This document shows, piece by piece, positions 37,797 through 46,655 of a stretch of 64,000 bases of DNA (positions within the stretch are counted from its first letter, which is position 1; each line of letters begins with the position of its first letter). The position numbers and the translations under genes are program-made. The DNA comes from Dermatobacter hominis (GTDB lineage: Bacteria; Actinomycetota; Acidimicrobiia; Acidimicrobiales; Microtrichaceae). The notes under the pieces were generated by a model. It was given only the letters and a program-made list of their open reading frames with translations. It was not told the origin of the DNA and made no database searches. The stretch lies in contig NZ_CP085840.1 in the NCBI RefSeq assembly GCF_020715685.1, forward strand, positions 3,410,001 to 3,474,000, read 5' to 3'.

Positions 37797-40700
37797 GTGC
37801 GGATGCCCGACGACATGCCCCGCCCCTCGCGGCGCGAGCGGCGCAAGGAACGGGGTCCGCGGCCGAACCGGGTGCGCTGGATCGTCGGCATCCTCATCGG
37901 CGTGCTCGTGGTGCTGGCGCTGTCGCTGCGGGCCATCGCCACCTTCTGGACCGACTACCTGTGGTTCGACTCGCTCGACCTGACCGCCGTCTGGCGACGG
38001 CTGCTGTCGGCCCGGCTCACGCTCGGCATCGGCGCCACGCTCGTCTTCTTCCTGATCCTCTGGATCAACCTGCTGGTCGCCGACCGCCTGGCGCCCAAGT
38101 TCCGGCCGGTCACCGGCCCCGAGGACGACGTCGTGGTCCGCTACCGGCAGCTGGTCGCCGGTCGCCAGCGGGTCCTGAGCTTCGGCCTCGCGCTCCTCGT
38201 CGCCGTCGTCCCCGGGCTGGGCGCCGCGAGCCAGTGGCGGTCCTGGCTCCTGTTCCGCTACGGCGGCTCGTTCGACAAGGCCGACGCGCAGTTCGGCACC
38301 GACATCGGCTTCTACGTCTTCAAGCTGCCGTTCCTGTCGCAGGTGGTGGACTGGCTGTTCGCGTTCCTGCTCGTCACGGTCGTGATCGTGGCGATCGTCC
38401 ACTACCTGAACGGCGCGATCCGGCTGCAGCCGATGGGCGAGCGGATCACCCAGAACGCCAAGGCGCAGATCTCCGTGCTGCTGGCCGCCACGGCGCTGGT
38501 GAAGGCCGCCGACTACGTGCTGCAGCGCTACGAGCTCACGTTCACCGCCGGCAAGTCGTTCGACGGCGCGGGCTACACGGCCGTGAACTCCCGCATCCCC
38601 GCGATCGAGTTCCTCATCCTGATCTCGGTCTTCGTCGCGGTGCTGTTCATCATCAACATCTGGCGCCGCGGCTGGATCATGCCGGGCATCGTGGTGTCCC
38701 TGTGGGTGCTGGTCGCCCTGGTGGTCGGCTCGGTGTACCCGGCGTTCGTCCAGCGCTTCCAGGTCTCGCCCGCCGAGCTCTCGAAGGAGCGGCCGTACAT
38801 CGAGCGCAACATCGAGGCCACGCGGGACGCACTCGGCCTGGCATCGGTGGAGCAGGTCAACTTCGACTACCAGAAGACCGTCACGCAGGAGGCCATCGAC
38901 GGCCAGCGGGTCAACCTCACCGACGCCCGCCTGCTCGACCCCGACGTCATCAAGCCGACGATCCAGGAGCTCGAGTTCGAGCGCGAGTTCTACCAGTTCG
39001 ACGACGTCGACGTGGACCGGTACACGGTCGAGGACCCCGAGAGCGCGGGGGCGACGAGCCGGGTCCCGGCCATCGTGTCGGCCCGGGAGCTGAACGCCAG
39101 CGGGATCCAGAACCCGACGTGGGAAAAGCTCCACCTCGTCTTCACCCACGGCTACGGCCTGGCGCTGGCGCCGGCCAACACCACCAACGCCCGCGGCGAG
39201 CCCGACTTCCTGGTCCAGGGCATCCCCGCCCGCACGACCGGGCTCCCCGAGCTGGAGCGGCCCGAGATCTACCACGGCGAGGACATGGCGGGGTACGCCA
39301 TCGTCGGCACGGACCAGAAGGAGCTGTCGACCGACCAGGTGTCGACGAAGTACACCGGCAAGTCGGGCGTGGCGCTCGACTCGGTCTTCCGCCGGGCCGC
39401 CTTCGCCCTGCGCTTCGGCGAGATCGAACCGCTGATCTCGAGCAACCTCACCGACAAGTCGAAGGTCATCTACCAGCGCGACGTCAAGGAGCGGGTCCGG
39501 ACCATCGCCCCGTACCTGACGCTCGACACCGATCCGTACCCCGTGATGGTCGACGGCCGGATCAAGTACATCGTCGACGCCTACACGACCGCCGACACCT
39601 ACCCGTACGGCGAGGAGATCGACGCCCGCACCATCGACGCGTCGGTGAACGGCTCGTTCAACTACATCCGCAACAGCGTCAAGGCCGTGGTCGACGCCTA
39701 CGACGGCACGGTGACGATGTACCTCACCGACACCCTGTACGGCGGCGAGAAGGACCCGATCATCCGGGCGTACGCCAAGGCCTTCCCCGACCTGTACGAG
39801 ACCGACATCCCCGACTCGCTCAGCCGCCACTTCCGGTACCCCGAGCTGCTGTTCGAGGTCCAGACCACGCTCTGGGGCCGCTACCACCAGTCGGACCCGT
39901 CGGCGTTCTTCAACAACAGCGACCGCTGGAGCGTCGCCCAGCAGCCGCCGAACTCGGCGTCGACCCCGATCACGACGGACCCGACGACCGGGCAGGCCAC
40001 GTCGAACCTCGACCGGATCCAGCCCTACTACCAGATGATCCAGCTCACGCCCGACTCCCAGCCGGAGTTCGTCCTGACGCGGCCGTTCGTGCTCGCGTCC
40101 GGCGACGAGAGCGGACGCAACCTGACCGCGCTGATGGTCGCGTCGAACGACCCGGGCAGCTACGGCAAGCTCAGACAGATCGTCATGGCGTCCGACGGCG
40201 AGACGTCCGGCGGGTCCGCACCCAAGGTCGACGGGCCGCTGCAGGCCAACCAGACGATCGTGACCGACGCCCGCGTGTCGGAGTACCAGACGATCGTGGG
40301 CCGGAACGGGTCGAGCGTCCGCTACGGCAACATGCTGATCCTGCCCTTCCGGGACTCGCTGCTGTACGTGCGGCCCGTGTACGCGAAGGCCGAGCAGAGC
40401 GGGCGGTTCGCGCTGACCCGGGTCGCGGTGACCAACGGCGACGTCGTCGGCTTCGGCGACACGATCGACGTGGCCGTGGCGGACCTGCTCGACGGCGACG
40501 CCGACGGGGCGGTGGAGCAGCCGGCCGAGCCCGTCCCGCCCCCCGACGGCGGGACCACGACCACCACGACGACGCCGCAGGAGGGCGGCCGGACGGCGAC
40601 GCAGCTGCTGGCCGACGCCGACGCGAAGTTCGCCGAGGCGGACGACAGGCTGAAGGCCGGCGACCTCGGCGGCTACCAGACCGCGGTCGCCCAGGCCCGC

Positions 40701-40832
40701 GACCTGGTGCGCCAGGCCGACGCCGCGCTCGAGAAGGCGACGTCCACGACCGCGCCCGGCTCGACCGCGTCGAGCACCACGACGACGACCGCACCCCCCG
40801 CCGCGACGGGCACCGCCGCCGGCGGCGGCTGA
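37797..40832 (+). CDS. UPF0182 family membrane protein
   Basis: From GTG 37797 the protein has 1011 residues, near the usual size of UPF0182 members such as mycobacterial Rv3193c. The N-terminal third holds about seven membrane helices (first at about 24-45). Family features include WTDYLWFDSLDL just after the first helix and PYIERNIEATRDALGL. The large extracytoplasmic domain contains YVDAY-like and FRYPELLFEVQTTLWGRYH segments. The final 110 residues are a Thr/Ala-rich, partly coiled tail with AQARDLVRQADAALEKA. Its function is unknown; an ATG at 37803 is an alternative start. Position near the YlbL-type gene is conserved in actinobacteria, with a DivIVA-like gene between them here. Confidence 0.93.
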   Translation: MRMPDDMPRPSRRERRKERGPRPNRVRWIVGILIGVLVVLALSLRAIATFWTDYLWFDSLDLTAVWRRLLSARLTLGIGATLVFFLILWINLLVADRLAPKFRPVTGPEDDVVVRYRQLVAGRQRVLSFGLALLVAVVPGLGAASQWRSWLLFRYGGSFDKADAQFGTDIGFYVFKLPFLSQVVDWLFAFLLVTVVIVAIVHYLNGAIRLQPMGERITQNAKAQISVLLAATALVKAADYVLQRYELTFTAGKSFDGAGYTAVNSRIPAIEFLILISVFVAVLFIINIWRRGWIMPGIVVSLWVLVALVVGSVYPAFVQRFQVSPAELSKERPYIERNIEATRDALGLASVEQVNFDYQKTVTQEAIDGQRVNLTDARLLDPDVIKPTIQELEFEREFYQFDDVDVDRYTVEDPESAGATSRVPAIVSARELNASGIQNPTWEKLHLVFTHGYGLALAPANTTNARGEPDFLVQGIPARTTGLPELERPEIYHGEDMAGYAIVGTDQKELSTDQVSTKYTGKSGVALDSVFRRAAFALRFGEIEPLISSNLTDKSKVIYQRDVKERVRTIAPYLTLDTDPYPVMVDGRIKYIVDAYTTADTYPYGEEIDARTIDASVNGSFNYIRNSVKAVVDAYDGTVTMYLTDTLYGGEKDPIIRAYAKAFPDLYETDIPDSLSRHFRYPELLFEVQTTLWGRYHQSDPSAFFNNSDRWSVAQQPPNSASTPITTDPTTGQATSNLDRIQPYYQMIQLTPDSQPEFVLTRPFVLASGDESGRNLTALMVASNDPGSYGKLRQIVMASDGETSGGSAPKVDGPLQANQTIVTDARVSEYQTIVGRNGSSVRYGNMLILPFRDSLLYVRPVYAKAEQSGRFALTRVAVTNGDVVGFGDTIDVAVADLLDGDADGAVEQPAEPVPPPDGGTTTTTTTPQEGGRTATQLLADADAKFAEADDRLKAGDLGGYQTAVAQARDLVRQADAALEKATSTTAPGSTASSTTTTTAPPAATGTAAGGG

Positions 40833-40864
40833 GCCGGGGCTGGGTCGTTCCGGTGATCGACCGC

Positions 40865-40870
40865 TACCCT
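40865..40870 (+). promoter_or_regulatory. -10-like box TACCCT for DedA gene
   Basis: TACCCT lies eight bases before GTG 40879. Confidence 0.45.
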
Positions 40871-40878
40871 GATCGCCC

Positions 40879-41553
40879 GTGCTGACCCTGGCGACCGTGT
40901 TCGCGCTGCTGCCGGACTGGCTGGATCCCGAGAAGCTGATCCGCAGCGGGGGCTACATCCTCCTCTTCGCCATCGTCTTCGCCGAGTCCGGCCTGCTGAT
41001 CGGGTTCTTCCTGCCGGGCGACTCGCTGCTCTTCATCGCCGGGATGGCGTCGGCCGGGGCCTTCCGGACCGGGACCGACTCGATCCACTTCAACATCTGG
41101 GTGGTGCTGATCGGCGTGTTCGTCGCCGCCGTGGCGGGCGACCAGGTCGGGTACCTCTTCGGGCGCAAGGCCGGTCCGGCCCTGTTCCGGCGCCCGGACT
41201 CCCGGTTCTTCAAGCAGGAGCACCTCGAGAAGGCGCAGGAGTTCTTCGAGAGCCACGGCCCGCGCGCCATCGTCCTCGCCCGCTTCGTGCCGATCGTCCG
41301 GACCTTCTGCCCGATCGTGGCCGGGGCCGGTCAGATGGAGTACAAGACGTTCGTCCGGTTCAACGTGATCGGCGGGTTCCTGTGGGGAATCGGCGTCACC
41401 ACGCTGGGCTACTTCCTCGGCAACGTCGCGATCATCCGGGACAACATCGAGATCGCCCTGCTCCTCGTGGTCGCCGTGTCGCTGATCCCGATCGCGATCG
41501 AGGTCATCAGGTCCCGGCGCGAGAAGAAGCGCGCCGAGGACCACGCCGCCTGA
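40879..41553 (+). CDS. DedA/VTT-domain membrane protein
   Basis: This 224-residue protein has about five hydrophobic segments and the DedA signature: FAESGLLIGFFLPGDSLLFIAG near the N-terminus, then GDQVGYLFGRKAGPALF and the conserved FVPIVRTFCPIVAGAGQM, with Arg and Pro residues in the re-entrant region. DedA proteins move phospholipids or polyprenyl phosphate across the membrane and support proton gradient homeostasis. The GTG start appears leaderless. The next gene encodes a proton-pumping pyrophosphatase, so both concern membrane energetics, but the 213-base gap argues for separate promoters. Confidence 0.9.
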   Translation: MLTLATVFALLPDWLDPEKLIRSGGYILLFAIVFAESGLLIGFFLPGDSLLFIAGMASAGAFRTGTDSIHFNIWVVLIGVFVAAVAGDQVGYLFGRKAGPALFRRPDSRFFKQEHLEKAQEFFESHGPRAIVLARFVPIVRTFCPIVAGAGQMEYKTFVRFNVIGGFLWGIGVTTLGYFLGNVAIIRDNIEIALLLVVAVSLIPIAIEVIRSRREKKRAEDHAA

Positions 41554-41624
41554 GGCGGCCGCCGGCCTGACGGCGCCGATCCCGATCCGGCCCGACCGGT
41601 GGTCGGGACGGCACCCGGGCGGTT

Positions 41625-41690
41625 TTGACGGCGGCTCCGGCGTCCACTGAACTGCCCCGGTACCGCTGGGACCGGGATCTCTCCCGGTCC
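41625..41690 (+). promoter_or_regulatory. hppA promoter (TTGACG-17-TGAACT) and leader hairpin
   Basis: TTGACG (41625-41630) and TGAACT (41648-41653) are separated by 17 bases, a conventional vegetative promoter arrangement. The predicted leader of about 105 bases carries a 9-bp hairpin with a TCTC tetraloop (41669-41690). Confidence 0.45.
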
Positions 41691-41766
41691 GCGCCCGCGT
41701 CGCCCCAGGGGGTGGGCTCCACGGGTGAGCCGGTGCGGGCCTGACACGACCATCGCGAGGGATTCA

Positions 41767-44118
41767 ATGTTGCAGACGTTCGCCGCCGAGGGCGGCTACC
41801 AGATCTTCACGCTCGGGGGAGCGGAGTGGTTCTGGCTGATCTTCGCCGTGGCGGTCGCCCTGATCGCCCTGGTGGCCGGCTGGATCATGATGCAGGGCGT
41901 CCTGCGCAACGACACCGGCACCGCCGAGATGGGCGAGATCGCCTCTGCGGTGCAGGAGGGCGCGATGGCCTACATCAAGCGCCAGTTCCGCACGATCCTG
42001 ATCATCGTCGTGCCGCTCGCCGTCGTCGTGTTCATCACCTCGACAGAGGTGCTGAACGTGTCGGGCACCGAGGGCCTCGACCGGGTCCAGTCGGGCATCT
42101 TCCGCACCCTCGCGTTCCTCGCCGGCGCCCTGTTCTCCGGCTTCATCGGCTTCGTCGGCATGTGGCTCGCCACGCGGGCCAACGTGCGCACCGCCGCCGC
42201 AGCCAAGACCGGCTCGATGGACGCCGCCCTCCAGGTGGCGTTCCGCGCCGGCGGCACGATCGGCCTCTTCACCGCCGGCCTGGGTCTGCTCGGCGCCACG
42301 CTCATCGTGATGATCTTCCAGAACACGGCCTCCGCGATCCTCGTCGGGTTCGGGTTCGGCGGCTCGCTGCTCGCCCTGTTCCTCCGCGTCGGCGGCGGCA
42401 TCTTCACCAAGGCGGCCGACGTCGGCGCCGACCTCGTCGGCAAGGTGGAGGCCGGCATCCCCGAGGACGACAAGCGGAACCCGGCGACGATCGCCGACAA
42501 CGTCGGGGACAACGTCGGCGACTGCGCCGGCATGGCCTCGGACCTCTTCGAGTCCTTCGGCGTCGTCCTCGTCGCCAACATCATCCTCGGCGTGACCGCC
42601 TTCCGGGCGATCGGCATCGGCGGCGCCAACGCCGCCAAGGGCCTGATCTTCCCGCTGGCGATGATGGCCGTCGGCCTGCTCGCCTCGCTCGTGTCGATCT
42701 ACCTGGTCAAGGCCCGGGCCGGCGAGACCGACGCCCTGAAGCCGATCAACCGCGGCCTCAACATCGCCTCGGTCATCGCGCTGGTGGGCGCGGCGGTCAT
42801 CGCCTTCGCCTACGTCGGCGACCCCCGCGGCGCCGAGGTCAGCAACGTCGGCCTCCGCATGTTCCTGGCCATCGTGGCCGGCGTCGTGCTCGGCCAGGCC
42901 GCCAGCCGCATCACGCAGTACTACACGTCGAGCCAGTTCCAGCCCGTGAAGGACATCGCCGAGTCGGGCCGCACCGGTCCCGCCACCGTGGTGCTGTCGG
43001 GCATCTCGTCCGGCATGGAGTCCGCGGTGTGGGCGGTCGTCGCCATCGCCGTCGCCATCCTCGTCGGCCTCGGCCTCGGCGGGGGCAGCTCGCTGTTCGC
43101 CTTCTACATGGTCGCCCTGACCGGCATCGGCATGCTGTCGACCACCGGCATCGTCGTCGCCGAGGACACCTTCGGTCCGATCGCCGACAACGCCCAGGGC
43201 ATCGCCGAGATGTCGGGCGAGCTCGAGGGCGAGACCGAGCGGATCCTCGACGGCCTCGACACGGTGGGCAACACCACCAAGGCCGTCACCAAGGGCTTCG
43301 CGATCGGCTCGGCGGTCATCGCGGCGGTGGCGCTGTTCGCCTCGTTCCGCGAGACGATCGCCTCGACCGCGCAGACAGGCGTCGGCAACGCCGTCCGGGA
43401 GCTCGACGTGGCCGCGGCGTTCGACGCGATCTCGATCAACATCGCGGATCCGAAGACGTTCGCCGGCGCCCTCGTCGGCGGCACGGTCGTGTTCCTCTTC
43501 TCGTCGCTCGCCATCCTCGCCGTGGGCCGCACCGCCGGCACCGTGGTCCAGGAGGTGCGCCGCCAGTTCCGGGAGAAGCCCGGGATCATGGACTACTCCG
43601 AGAAGCCCGACTACGGCCCGGTCATCGACATCTGCACCGGTGCCGCCCTGCGCGAGCTGACCACCCCGGCCCTGCTGGCGGTGCTCATGCCGGTGGTCGT
43701 CGGCTTCGGCCTCGGCGCCTACGCCCTCGGCGGCTACCTGGCCGCGACGATCGTGGTCGGCGCCCTGATGGCCAACTTCCTGTCGAACTCGGGCGGTGCC
43801 TGGGACAACGGCAAGAAGTACATCGAGGAGGGCAACCTCGGCGGCAAGGGCTCCGACGTCCACAAGGCCGTGGTGATCGGCGACACCGTCGGCGACCCGT
43901 TCAAGGACACCGCCGGCCCGGCGATCAACCCGCTCATCAAGGTGATGAACCTGGTGTCGCTGCTGGTCCTGCCCGCGATCCTGACCCTCGACGACAACGA
44001 CGTCGCCCGCTACCTGATCGCCGGCGCGGCGCTGGTCGTGGTCATCGGGTCGGTCATCTACTCGAAGTCGCAGACGACCTCGTTCGGCGACGACGAGGCG
44101 GCTGCGGCGTCGTCCTGA
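41767..44118 (+). CDS. hppA: Membrane-bound proton-pumping pyrophosphatase
   Basis: The enzyme couples pyrophosphate hydrolysis to proton export. The 783-residue protein has about sixteen membrane helices. The pyrophosphate site is visible as DVGADLVGKVEAGIPEDD followed by NPATIADNVGDNVGD, and a second acidic set lies near the end (DTVGDPFKDTAGPA). The segment GNTTKAVTKG has Lys about 505 and Thr about 508, the residues that mark the K+-independent proton-pumping class. ATG 41767 has a GAGGGA ribosome site. A conventional promoter and hairpin precede it. The CHAD protein gene follows, a family linked to polyphosphate, which hints at a shared phosphate theme. Confidence 0.97.
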   Translation: MLQTFAAEGGYQIFTLGGAEWFWLIFAVAVALIALVAGWIMMQGVLRNDTGTAEMGEIASAVQEGAMAYIKRQFRTILIIVVPLAVVVFITSTEVLNVSGTEGLDRVQSGIFRTLAFLAGALFSGFIGFVGMWLATRANVRTAAAAKTGSMDAALQVAFRAGGTIGLFTAGLGLLGATLIVMIFQNTASAILVGFGFGGSLLALFLRVGGGIFTKAADVGADLVGKVEAGIPEDDKRNPATIADNVGDNVGDCAGMASDLFESFGVVLVANIILGVTAFRAIGIGGANAAKGLIFPLAMMAVGLLASLVSIYLVKARAGETDALKPINRGLNIASVIALVGAAVIAFAYVGDPRGAEVSNVGLRMFLAIVAGVVLGQAASRITQYYTSSQFQPVKDIAESGRTGPATVVLSGISSGMESAVWAVVAIAVAILVGLGLGGGSSLFAFYMVALTGIGMLSTTGIVVAEDTFGPIADNAQGIAEMSGELEGETERILDGLDTVGNTTKAVTKGFAIGSAVIAAVALFASFRETIASTAQTGVGNAVRELDVAAAFDAISINIADPKTFAGALVGGTVVFLFSSLAILAVGRTAGTVVQEVRRQFREKPGIMDYSEKPDYGPVIDICTGAALRELTTPALLAVLMPVVVGFGLGAYALGGYLAATIVVGALMANFLSNSGGAWDNGKKYIEEGNLGGKGSDVHKAVVIGDTVGDPFKDTAGPAINPLIKVMNLVSLLVLPAILTLDDNDVARYLIAGAALVVVIGSVIYSKSQTTSFGDDEAAAASS

Positions 44119-44206
44119 CGCCGCAGCCCTGAACGACGCCGTCACCGCGACGGCGGGGTGGCCGAGTTGGCGTTGGATCGCCGAGAACTGCTGCGAGACT
44201 GGTCCG

Positions 44207-45172
44207 ATGGCGTCAGGAGCACAGGCGGGGGGAGGGTCGGACCCGTGGCGACTCGGTCCGGCCGACCGTGACCAGCCGGCGGGCCGGGTCCTGCCGCTGG
44301 TGCTCGGCGGCTACCTGGAGGCGTTCCGGGACCGCGAACCCGGCGTGCGCGTCGACACCGACGCCGAGGAGCTGCACCAGTTCCGGGTGAACCTGCGGCG
44401 GGCCCGGTCGCTCATGGCGGCCGGCCGGCACGTGTTCCCCGAGGAGGAGCTCGTCCTGTTGATGGCGCTGGCCTCCTGGATGGCCAACGTCACGTCGCCG
44501 GTCCGGGACCTCGACGTGCTGCTCGAGGACCTGCCGACGCTGGGCCGCCGTGTGGTGCCCGAGCTGGGCGACGGGGTGGACGACGTGGTCGCGGCGTTCG
44601 AGCGCCGGCGCGACGCCGCGTTCGACGAGCTCGTCGCCGCGCTGGACGGCGAGCGCTACCCGGTGCTGCTCCGGCGGTGGCAGGCGATGTCGACGGTGTT
44701 CCGGGTCGGCGGCGGCGAGCCCGGGCCCGACGCGCGCCGACCCACCGGCGCGGTGGCGGACGCGCTCGTGCTGCGGGCGTTCAAGCGGCTGCGCAAGCGG
44801 GGCAAGCTGGCGATGAAGACCGACGACCTCGAGGCGTGGCACGACCTGCGCAAGGCGATCAAGCGGTTCCGCTACCTGATCGCGTCGTTCGCGCCGCTCT
44901 ACGAGAAGGGCAGCTTCGACAAGGTCCTCCGGGACCTGTCGGACCTCCAGGACACGCTCGGGCGGCTGCAGGACCACCACGTCCAGGCGGCGCTCATCGA
45001 GCAGACCGGTGTGGAGGAGGGCGGCCGGGCCGCGCTGGCGGCGGGCGTGCTGGCCGACTCGCTGCACCGGGACGCCGAGCAGGCCCACGCCCACTGCCGT
45101 GACGCGTGGGCCGAGTTCGACCGGCCCAAGCTGCGCCGGCGCCTCCACGCCCTCCTCGACCCCGACGACTGA
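44207..45172 (+). CDS. CHAD domain protein
   Basis: This 321-residue soluble protein is a CHAD domain: two four-helix bundles lined with conserved basic residues. ELHQFRVNLRRARSLM (about 55-70) and EAWHDLRKAIKRFRYLIASF carry the typical His-x-x-Arg repeats; DLSDLQDTLGRLQDHHV follows. CHAD proteins bind polyphosphate and often associate with polyP granules. There is no CYTH triphosphatase partner in the window, but the upstream gene encodes a proton-pumping pyrophosphatase. ATG 44207 lies six bases after GAGACT, a weak -10-like box. Confidence 0.9.
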   Translation: MASGAQAGGGSDPWRLGPADRDQPAGRVLPLVLGGYLEAFRDREPGVRVDTDAEELHQFRVNLRRARSLMAAGRHVFPEEELVLLMALASWMANVTSPVRDLDVLLEDLPTLGRRVVPELGDGVDDVVAAFERRRDAAFDELVAALDGERYPVLLRRWQAMSTVFRVGGGEPGPDARRPTGAVADALVLRAFKRLRKRGKLAMKTDDLEAWHDLRKAIKRFRYLIASFAPLYEKGSFDKVLRDLSDLQDTLGRLQDHHVQAALIEQTGVEEGGRAALAAGVLADSLHRDAEQAHAHCRDAWAEFDRPKLRRRLHALLDPDD

Positions 45173-45180
45173 CGCCCAAC

Positions 45181-45243
45181 CCGTCTTTGACCCCCACCCC
45201 GTCTCTGACCCCACCCCGCTCTGACCCCCGGTTTCTGACGCCA
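45181..45243. repeat. Degenerate tandem repeat of about 16 bp
   Basis: Four diverged units with a shared CYCTGACSCC-like core start at 45181, 45197, 45214 and 45229. They lie between the CHAD and DUF2786 genes. The units share the TCTNTGAC pattern with the ends of the palindromic elements but form no long hairpin. Confidence 0.6.
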
Positions 45244-45324
45244 CCAAGTGGGCTCTGTGACGCACGGATGACATGAGAACCCGCTGGGGCGCGGTCCCCG
45301 GTGACGGTCGTCAGGGGGCCGTGC

Positions 45325-45330
45325 CAGTCT
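45325..45330 (+). promoter_or_regulatory. -10-like box CAGTCT for DUF2786 gene
   Basis: CAGTCT lies seven bases before ATG 45338. Confidence 0.35.
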
Positions 45331-45337
45331 GGCCGCC

Positions 45338-46135
45338 ATGCCTGATGCGCACCGCCCCCGGCCCGACGGCACCGACGAGGTCGACGACCGCCGGCTGGCC
45401 ACGATCCGCAGCCTGCTCGCCAAGGCCGAGGCCACCGAGTTCCCCGAAGAGGCCGAGGCGTTCTTCAACAAGGCGTCCGAGCTCATCGCCCGCTTCGCCA
45501 TCGACGAGGCCGTGCTCTGGGCGGCCCGGTCCACCGCCAGGGAGCAGCCGACGGAGATGCGCCTGGTCGTCCACGCGCCGTACGTCGGTCAGAAGGCGGT
45601 CCTCGTCGGCGGGGTGGCCCGTGCCCACGGGTGCCGGGCGATCCGCTTCGGCGCCGGGTCGGCCCGCGAAGGAGAGGTGATCGCGATCGTCGGGTTCCCC
45701 ACGGACCTGCGCTGGGTGGAGACGCTGGTGACCAGCCTGATGGTCCAGCTCACGTCGGCCATGCTCGCCCGATACCCGAAGGGCCTGAGCTCGTCGCAGT
45801 CGGCGGGGTGGCGGCGCAGCTTCATCATCGGCTTCGCCGAGGAGGTGGGCACCCGCCTCCAGGCCGACCGCGAGGTCGCCGCCCGGGACGCCGACGCCGC
45901 CCACGCCGACGCCCGTCGGGGCAACCAGGGCGAGCACTCCGTGTCGCTGGTCCTCGTCGAGCGGTCCGAGGAGGTGCGCGACGAGTTCCGCAAGCGCTTC
46001 CCGTACACCCAGACCACCCGGGCCTCGACCGGCGGCTCCCGGGCCGGGCACCACGCCGGTCGGGCGGCGGGCCGGGACGCCGCCCTCACGCGGGACGCGG
46101 TGGGCGGGCGGCGGACCTTGCCCCGTGGCCGCTGA
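45338..46135 (+). CDS. DUF2786 domain protein (Rv0184-like)
   Basis: The 265-residue product begins with an acidic leader, then the DUF2786 segment RRLATIRSLLAKAEATEFPEEAEAFFNKASELIARFAIDE, which is the family hallmark. A middle alpha/beta region and a basic Gly/Arg-rich C-terminus (GHHAGRAAGRDAAL) follow. No catalytic motif is visible. The next gene, which overlaps by 11 bases, encodes an HExxH protein. The same pair occurs in mycobacteria as Rv0184-Rv0185, so the two products probably work together; the biochemical role is unknown. Confidence 0.88.
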   Translation: MPDAHRPRPDGTDEVDDRRLATIRSLLAKAEATEFPEEAEAFFNKASELIARFAIDEAVLWAARSTAREQPTEMRLVVHAPYVGQKAVLVGGVARAHGCRAIRFGAGSAREGEVIAIVGFPTDLRWVETLVTSLMVQLTSAMLARYPKGLSSSQSAGWRRSFIIGFAEEVGTRLQADREVAARDADAAHADARRGNQGEHSVSLVLVERSEEVRDEFRKRFPYTQTTRASTGGSRAGHHAGRAAGRDAALTRDAVGGRRTLPRGR

Positions 46136-46655
46136 GCCCACCAGGGCCCAGGTCCGATCGGCCGCCGCGGCGTCGGACCCGGCCCGCTCGGCCGTCTACG
46201 CCGCCGAGGACGAGGCGCTGCCCGACGGTGGGCGCCGCTTCCGCCGCTTCGCCGATCTCGAGGCCTTCGTGCAACTCGCCATGGCCGAGCCGTGGTGGGA
46301 GGAGCAGTTCCCCGAGGCGCCGGTCTCGGCCGCGCTCCACCGCCGGTCGCGCGGCGCGACCTACTCGGCGGCGCACGTCACCGACGACGGGTGGGACGCC
46401 GTCATCTGGATCCGGGACGGCTCGTGGGACGCGGTGACCGTCGTGCACGAGCTCGCGCACGTCGCCGCCGGCTCGTACCGCAGCCCGCAGCGCTGGGCGG
46501 TCGAGCCCGGCCACGGACCCCGGTTCGTCGACGCGCTGTGCCGCCTGTGGCGGCGGCACCTCGGGGTGCACGCCTACGGCGCGCTGCGGCTCGCCCTCGC
46601 GGATCGCGGCGTGATCCTCGCCCACCAGGGGCCCGGCTCCGGCGCCAGCGAGTAG
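46125..46655 (+). CDS. HExxH putative metallohydrolase (Rv0185-like)
   Basis: This 176-residue protein has a zinc-binding HELAHV motif (about 108-113) followed by PGHGPRF, whose His can be the third ligand, as in the actinobacterial family named for Rv0185. It is fused in layout to the preceding DUF2786 gene: its GTG lies 11 bases before that gene's stop. There is no signal peptide, so a cytoplasmic metallopeptidase is likely. Its last 82 bases overlap the 3' end of the convergent cyclase gene, so both strands are coding there. The C-terminus (HQGPGSGASE) is not conserved in appearance, so a small part may be read-through extension. Confidence 0.85.
   Translation: MAAEPTRAQVRSAAAASDPARSAVYAAEDEALPDGGRRFRRFADLEAFVQLAMAEPWWEEQFPEAPVSAALHRRSRGATYSAAHVTDDGWDAVIWIRDGSWDAVTVVHELAHVAAGSYRSPQRWAVEPGHGPRFVDALCRLWRRHLGVHAYGALRLALADRGVILAHQGPGSGASE

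Noticed and set aside
45181-45243. CRISPR array
   Set aside because: Repeat units are short, diverged and directly adjoining with no spacers, and no cas genes are present.
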